From an uncultured Acetobacteraceae bacterium (GTDB lineage: Bacteria > Pseudomonadota > Alphaproteobacteria > Acetobacterales > Acetobacteraceae), in NCBI GenBank assembly GCA_937930165.1, contig CALGVL010000002.1:1-7929 (forward strand): 7,929 nt of DNA, in the 5' to 3' direction. Numbering within the stretch: the first letter of the stretch is position 1; the number at the start of each line of letters is the position of its first letter. The notes beneath the pieces were generated by a model. That model ran no database searches, was not told where the DNA came from, and saw only the letters and a list, made by a program, of their open reading frames with translations. Shown here one piece after another: positions 4,501-7,929 of the stretch. Position numbers and translations under genes: made by a program.

Positions 4501-5634
4501 TTACTCCAGGCTTTCCAGCAGCCCGCAGAGCGTCGCGCAGCGGGGCGCCAGTTCGCGCCAGCGGATATGCTCCTCCGGCGCATGTGCCCCGGCGCCGGAG
4601 CAGCCGAGCCCATCCAGCGTCGGGATGCCCATCACCGCGGTGAAATTCCCGTCCGAGCCGCCGCCGCGATGCTGCTTCGGCAGGTCATAGCCATGCTGCG
4701 CCGCCAGGGCCCGCGCCTTCTCATAGAGGGCCAGCGTCGCCGGCGTCTCGGCGAAGGGCGGGCGGTTCAGCCCGCCCTCGACCTCGATGCGGATGCCGTC
4801 CTCCGGCGATCCCGCCATGGCACGGAAGGCTGCGACGATCCGGTCCGCCTCCTCCAGGCTGGGAATGCGGAAATCCACATGGCAGCCGGCCTCGGGCGGG
4901 ATGACATTGGGCCGCGTGCCGCCCCAGATCGGCGCAACATTGGTGGTGACGCCGCGCTCCAGATCGGTCAGCGCATGGATTTCCAGGATCTTCCGCGCCA
5001 GGGCCACCACGGCGCTGCGGCCCTCGGACCAATTGCCGCCGGCATGAGCGCTGCGGCCGGTGACGCGCAGGGTGAAGCGGCCCGTGCCCTTGCGCGCGGT
5101 GACGCAGGCGCCCTGCGCGCCCCCCGCCGGCTCCGGGATCAGCACGGCGCAGGCGCCCGCCGCCTCGCGCTCGATTGGCGCGCGGCTGGTGGGGCTGCCC
5201 ATCTCCTCATCCGGGGTCAGCAGCAGGGTGATGGGGCTCTTGGTCGGCACCTTCTGCCGCAGGATCTCCCGCACGCTGTGGAAGGCCATGAAGCTGCCGG
5301 CCTTCATGTCGTAGATCCCGGGGCCATACGCCCGATCCCCCTCCACCCGGAAGGGCATGGATTTCGCGAGCGTCCCATGGTCCCAGACCGTGTCCACATG
5401 GCCCGCGACCACCACCGGCTTGCCCTCGCCCGGCGTGCGCGCGATCAGCGTGTCGCCGAAGCCGTCGCGGCCGGGCAGGCGCTCGATCCGGGCGCCCACG
5501 GCGCGCAGCTCGGCCTCCGCCATGTCCAGCAGGCCGTTGACCGCCTTGGCATCGGTGGTCGGCGTCTCCCGCTCCACCCAGCTGCGGAGTTCTTCGAGCA
5601 GTCTTTCGGAGGAGCCGATCTCGGTCCGGGGCAT
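4501..5634 (-). CDS. M20 family metallopeptidase (carboxypeptidase G2-like)
   Basis: This is a 377-residue zinc-dependent amidohydrolase of the M20 family, closest in layout to the glutamate carboxypeptidase (CPG2) group, which removes C-terminal or N-acylated amino acids from peptides or conjugates. All metal and catalytic residues are visible: AGHVDTVW with His79 and Asp81, GPGIYDMKAG with the bridging Asp109, TPDEEMG with the general base Glu143 and ligand Glu144, Glu168 in IPEP, and the final His351 in GAGAHAPEEH. The inserted dimerisation domain holds GRSAHAGG with His197, which in CPG2 relatives reaches into the partner's active site. No signal peptide is seen, so it should be cytoplasmic. 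The start at 5634 has GAGGT about 8 nt upstream. It is divergent from the MaoC gene across 121 nt and converges on the Rmf-like gene. The exact substrate cannot be told from sequence. Confidence 0.93.
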   Translation of the reverse strand: MPRTEIGSSERLLEELRSWVERETPTTDAKAVNGLLDMAEAELRAVGARIERLPGRDGFGDTLIARTPGEGKPVVVAGHVDTVWDHGTLAKSMPFRVEGDRAYGPGIYDMKAGSFMAFHSVREILRQKVPTKSPITLLLTPDEEMGSPTSRAPIEREAAGACAVLIPEPAGGAQGACVTARKGTGRFTLRVTGRSAHAGGNWSEGRSAVVALARKILEIHALTDLERGVTTNVAPIWGGTRPNVIPPEAGCHVDFRIPSLEEADRIVAAFRAMAGSPEDGIRIEVEGGLNRPPFAETPATLALYEKARALAAQHGYDLPKQHRGGGSDGNFTAVMGIPTLDGLGCSGAGAHAPEEHIRWRELAPRCATLCGLLESLE

Positions 5635-5691
5635 GGGACGACCTCACGGAAATGCAGGAAACCAGTGTCCTGATGACAGCCGCCCCGGCGC

Positions 5692-5720
5692 TTGTCCACC
5701 GGCCCCGCCGCCGCTAGACC
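5692..5720 (+). promoter_or_regulatory. Candidate promoter for the MaoC-ribF unit
   Basis: TTGTCC (5692-5697) is followed after exactly 17 nt by TAGACC (5715-5720), 35 nt before the MaoC start, in the divergent gap with the M20 gene. Four of six and three of six consensus bases match, so this is a weak candidate only. Confidence 0.28.
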
Positions 5721-5755
5721 GGCCCCCCGACAGCGGCCAGGGGTTCGTTTCACGC

Positions 5756-6196
5756 ATGGGTGAAGGCATCTTCTTCGAGGATCTTGCGGTCGGCCAGAAG
5801 GCCAGCTTCGGCAAGACGATCACCGAGGCCGACATCGTCCTCTTCGCCGCCGTGACCGGCGACACCAACCCGATGCACCTGAACGCCGACTACGCCAAGG
5901 GCACGATCTTCGGGGAGCGCATCGCGCACGGGATGCTGGCCGCCGGCCTCATCACCAAGGTCCTCGGCACCCAGCTTCCCGGCCCCGGCACCATCTATCT
6001 GTCGCAGTCGCTGAAATTCCGCGCCCCGGTCCGCATCGGCGAGACCGTGACCGCGACGGTGGAAGTGGTGGAACTGCACCCCGAGCGGCATCGCGCCACG
6101 CTGCGGACCGTCTGCACCGTGGCCGGCACCCCGGTGCTGGAGGGCGAGGCCTATGTCTCCGTCCCGAGCCGCGACTCCCGGCGCCGCCACGACTGA
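5756..6196 (+). CDS. MaoC family dehydratase (R-specific enoyl-CoA hydratase-like)
   Basis: This 146-residue single hotdog-fold protein resembles (R)-specific enoyl-CoA hydratases (PhaJ type), which add water across trans-2-enoyl-CoA. Seen: the N-terminal FEDLAVGQKASFGKTITEAD common to the family, then the hydratase motif AAVTGDTNPMHLNADYA (residues 31-47) with the catalytic pair Asp36 and His41, and the following IAHGMLAAGL segment (56-65). The later KFRAPVRIGETVTATVEV strand pair is also typical. Length matches single-domain members. The start at 5756 is the only ATG in frame near the conserved N-terminus; an AGGGG 12 nt upstream is a distant ribosome binding site, so translation may be modest. 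It lies 7 nt before ribF, so the two are probably co-transcribed. The physiological acyl-CoA, or a role in polyhydroxyalkanoate supply, cannot be told here. Confidence 0.92.
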   Translation: MGEGIFFEDLAVGQKASFGKTITEADIVLFAAVTGDTNPMHLNADYAKGTIFGERIAHGMLAAGLITKVLGTQLPGPGTIYLSQSLKFRAPVRIGETVTATVEVVELHPERHRATLRTVCTVAGTPVLEGEAYVSVPSRDSRRRHD

Positions 6197-6203
6197 TCCG
6201 CGC

Positions 6204-7136
6204 ATGGCGCAGCAGCCCCGCATCGTCGAGAGCTGGACGGGGCTGCCGCGGGAGCTGCGCGGCGCCACCGTCGCGCTCGGCAATATGGACGGGGTGCATC
6301 TCGGGCATGTCGCGGTGCTGCGCGCGGCGCATGCGGCGCGGCCGGGGGCGAAGCTGGCCGTCCTGACCTTCGAGCCGCATCCGCGTGAGCATTTCCGCCC
6401 CGATGACCCGCCCTTCCGCCTGACCCTGTTGCCCGCCAAAGCGGCGGCGCTGGGCGCGGCAGGCGCCTCCATCGTCTATGCGCTGCGCTTCGACGAGGCG
6501 CTGGCCGCCATGCCGGCGGAGGTCTTCTTCGAGACGGTGCTGCACCGAGGCATCGGCGCGATCCACCTGGCCTGCGGCCAGGATTTCGCCTTTGGCCACC
6601 GCCGCGGCGGCGATGCCGCCTCCCTCTCTCGCATGGCGGAAGCCTGCGGCATCGGCGTGACGGTGGTGCCGCCGCTGATGGAGGGGCAGGCCCCCATCTC
6701 CTCCACCCGCATCCGCCGCGCCCTGCAGGACGGCTATCCGGAGCGCGCGGCGGCGATGCTCGGCCGCCCCTGGGAGGTGCGGGGGACGGTGGTGCATGGC
6801 GACAAGCTCGGCCGCGTGCTGGGCTGGCCGACCGCGAATCTCTGGCTCGGCCGGCATCTGGAGCCGGCGCGCGGCGTCTATGCCGTGACGGTCATGCTGC
6901 CGGAGGGGCAGGAGGTGAAGGGCGTGGCGAATATCGGCCGCCGCCCGACCCTCGGCGGCGATCCGGAGACGCGGCTGGAAGTGCATCTCTTCGACTTCGC
7001 AGGCGATCTCTACGGCCAGGAGATCGGCGTGCGGCTCCGGCATTTCCTGCGCCCCGATGCCCGCTTCTCCGGGCTGGAGGCGTTGAAGGCAGCGATCGCC
7101 CGGGACGCGGAGGAGGCGCGGGCGGCGCTGGGATAG
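6204..7136 (+). CDS. ribF: Bifunctional riboflavin kinase / FAD synthetase
   Basis: RibF phosphorylates riboflavin to FMN with ATP and then adenylates FMN to FAD, in the cytoplasm. It has 310 residues, the normal length. The N-terminal nucleotidyltransferase domain shows GNMDGVHLGH (26-35, the HxGH-type ATP site; most relatives read GNFDG), the TFEPHPREHF block, GQDFAFGHRRGGDA, and the ISSTRIRRAL signature that closes the domain. The C-terminal riboflavin kinase domain shows VHGDKLGRVLGWPTANLWLG with PTAN at 209-212, GVYAVTV, GVANIGRRPTLGG, and LEVHLFDF holding the likely catalytic Glu. I take the ATG at 6204, 7 nt after the MaoC stop; an in-frame ATG at 6153 lies inside the MaoC gene and would add 17 unrelated residues. 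It is not followed by ileS as in E. coli: a convergent gene begins 7 nt after the stop, with no room for a separate terminator. Confidence 0.96.
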   Translation: MAQQPRIVESWTGLPRELRGATVALGNMDGVHLGHVAVLRAAHAARPGAKLAVLTFEPHPREHFRPDDPPFRLTLLPAKAAALGAAGASIVYALRFDEALAAMPAEVFFETVLHRGIGAIHLACGQDFAFGHRRGGDAASLSRMAEACGIGVTVVPPLMEGQAPISSTRIRRALQDGYPERAAAMLGRPWEVRGTVVHGDKLGRVLGWPTANLWLGRHLEPARGVYAVTVMLPEGQEVKGVANIGRRPTLGGDPETRLEVHLFDFAGDLYGQEIGVRLRHFLRPDARFSGLEALKAAIARDAEEARAALG

Positions 7137-7143
7137 GGGACGC

Positions 7144-7929
7144 TCAGGCCGTTGCCTGGACGGGCTGGTTGGCCATCGGCTGCGGCCGCACCTCCTCCCA
7201 GCAGCAGCTCCGCGCCCGGCCGGCGAGCTTCGCGGCATAGAGGGCGGTGTCGGCCCGGCGCAGCAGATCCTCCCACCCCGCCGCATCCGCCGGATAGCTG
7301 GCGATGCCGGCGGAGAAGGTGACCCTGCCGATGCCCAGCCCGCTCACCTCCTCGTCCAGCATGGCGCGCCAGTCCTCGATGCGGGGCTGGGCCTGCCGGG
7401 CGGTCAGGCCCGTCAGCAGCACCAGGAATTCCTCCCCGCCCAGGCGGAAGACGTCGCTGGCCGGCCTGGTGCCGCGCAGCAGCACCGCGGCGAGGCGCTG
7501 CAGCACCACATCCGCGGTCTGGTGGCCATGGGTGTCGTTCAGCCGCTTGAAGTGATCGAGGTCGAGCATCACGGCGGTCAGCGGCTTGCCGGCCTGCCTG
7601 GCCTCGGCCAGCAGCAGGGGCTTCATCTGCTCGAAGAAGCGACGGTTGTGCAGGCCCGTCAGGGGATCGCGGACTGCCTGTTCCCGTAATTGTTGTTGCA
7701 ACTTCAAGTTGTCATCCAGTTGCGTCCGTAGCGCCGCCAGTGCCTCCTGCAGCCGCGTCTCGGCCTGCACGCGGCGGGTGACATCGCGCAGCAGCAGCAG
7801 CCGTCCGGCCCGCCTCTCCCTGTGCGTCAGGGGCACGGCCTCGACCTCGTAATGCCGCCCTGCTGCCTCGATCAGCAGTTCCGTCCGCCGCTCCTCCCCG
7901 GCCAGCCGCAGGCGGGGGAGCGTCTCCCG
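7144..7929 (-). CDS. GGDEF diguanylate cyclase with PAS-like sensor part, N-terminus outside the window
   Basis: The frame is open to the right edge, so only the C-terminal 261 residues are seen. The first part (RHYEVEAVPLTHRERRAGRL, then LLLRDVTRR) is the end of a PAS-like domain of the kind that follows a seven-helix membrane sensor in many such proteins, so a membrane-bound sensor is likely but unseen. A coiled-coil linker (QAETRLQEALAALRTQL...) leads to the cyclase domain: RDPLTGLHNRRFFEQ, the metal-binding LDLDHFKRLNDTHGHQ, and the active-site GGEEF (bases 7426-7440) in FRLGGEEFLVLL. It should make cyclic di-GMP from two GTP and act in control of motility, biofilm or surface traits. The usual inhibitory RxxD site, five residues before GGEEF, is altered: the stretch reads RPASDVFRL, one residue out of the normal spacing. 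A short tail (ANQPVQATA) follows the domain. The GTG at 7836 is not taken as the start because the domain extends beyond it. Confidence 0.92.
   Translation of the reverse strand, partial: RETLPRLRLAGEERRTELLIEAAGRHYEVEAVPLTHRERRAGRLLLLRDVTRRVQAETRLQEALAALRTQLDDNLKLQQQLREQAVRDPLTGLHNRRFFEQMKPLLLAEARQAGKPLTAVMLDLDHFKRLNDTHGHQTADVVLQRLAAVLLRGTRPASDVFRLGGEEFLVLLTGLTARQAQPRIEDWRAMLDEEVSGLGIGRVTFSAGIASYPADAAGWEDLLRRADTALYAAKLAGRARSCCWEEVRPQPMANQPVQATA

Noticed and set aside
4477..5673. Long plus-strand frame of 398 codons opposite the M20 peptidase gene
   Set aside because: It is the antisense shadow of a gene with every M20 active-site residue; its translation is Arg/Ala-rich without domains.
6153..6203. 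Earlier ATG for ribF inside the MaoC gene
   Set aside because: The 17 added residues match no RibF sequence pattern and simply reflect the overlapping MaoC codons.
1..7929. CRISPR array, tRNA, rRNA, integrase, toxin-antitoxin pair or defence system
   Set aside because: No spaced direct repeats, no cloverleaf-like end near tRNA consensus, and no matching protein motifs seen on either strand.

Overview
The window comes from a high-GC alphaproteobacterium, most likely an Acetobacteraceae member of the Roseomonas type. This rests on the strong G/C bias at third codon positions, on the sequences of the MaoC, RibF and M20 proteins, and on small proteins typical of alphaproteobacteria (a NepR-like remnant and a 70-residue family ending HERVVRESQL). 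The genus is inferred and not proven. No rRNA, tRNA, CRISPR array, intact transposase or phage gene was found.

Layout. (1) Positions 1-563: the end of a hemolysin III/PAQR-type membrane protein, cut by the window edge. (2) Positions 564-4197: a gene-poor strip of about 3.6 kb carrying only small genes. On the minus strand are a 70-residue conserved protein, a probable GTG-started 53-residue protein and a cold-shock protein with a long leader. On the plus strand are a possible 42-residue exported peptide, a CBS protein that has lost its middle, and a 146-residue secreted protein preceded by a long inverted repeat. A NepR-like anti-sigma remnant lies on the minus strand. About 60 percent of this strip has no convincing gene. 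(3) Positions 4198-4500: an Rmf/CrpP-family small protein and two adjacent hairpins in the convergent gap. (4) Positions 4501-7929: dense ordinary chromosome. It holds an M20 metallopeptidase (minus), divergent from a MaoC hydratase and ribF (plus, 7 nt apart), and then a convergent GGDEF protein that runs off the right edge.

How the genes may work together. MaoC and RibF look like one transcript, joining a hotdog-fold hydratase to FMN/FAD synthesis. The small genes of the middle strip share a stress or growth-arrest theme: cold-shock RNA chaperone, ribosome modulation factor family, CBS sensor remnant and NepR-like anti-sigma remnant. They lie on both strands with separate ribosome binding sites, so they are a neighbourhood of small stress genes and not one operon. 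I see no clear evidence for a new multi-gene system. The items most worth a second look are the NepR-like frame with an amber stop, the internally deleted CBS protein, the 9-bp inverted repeat before the secreted protein, and the low coding density of the strip.
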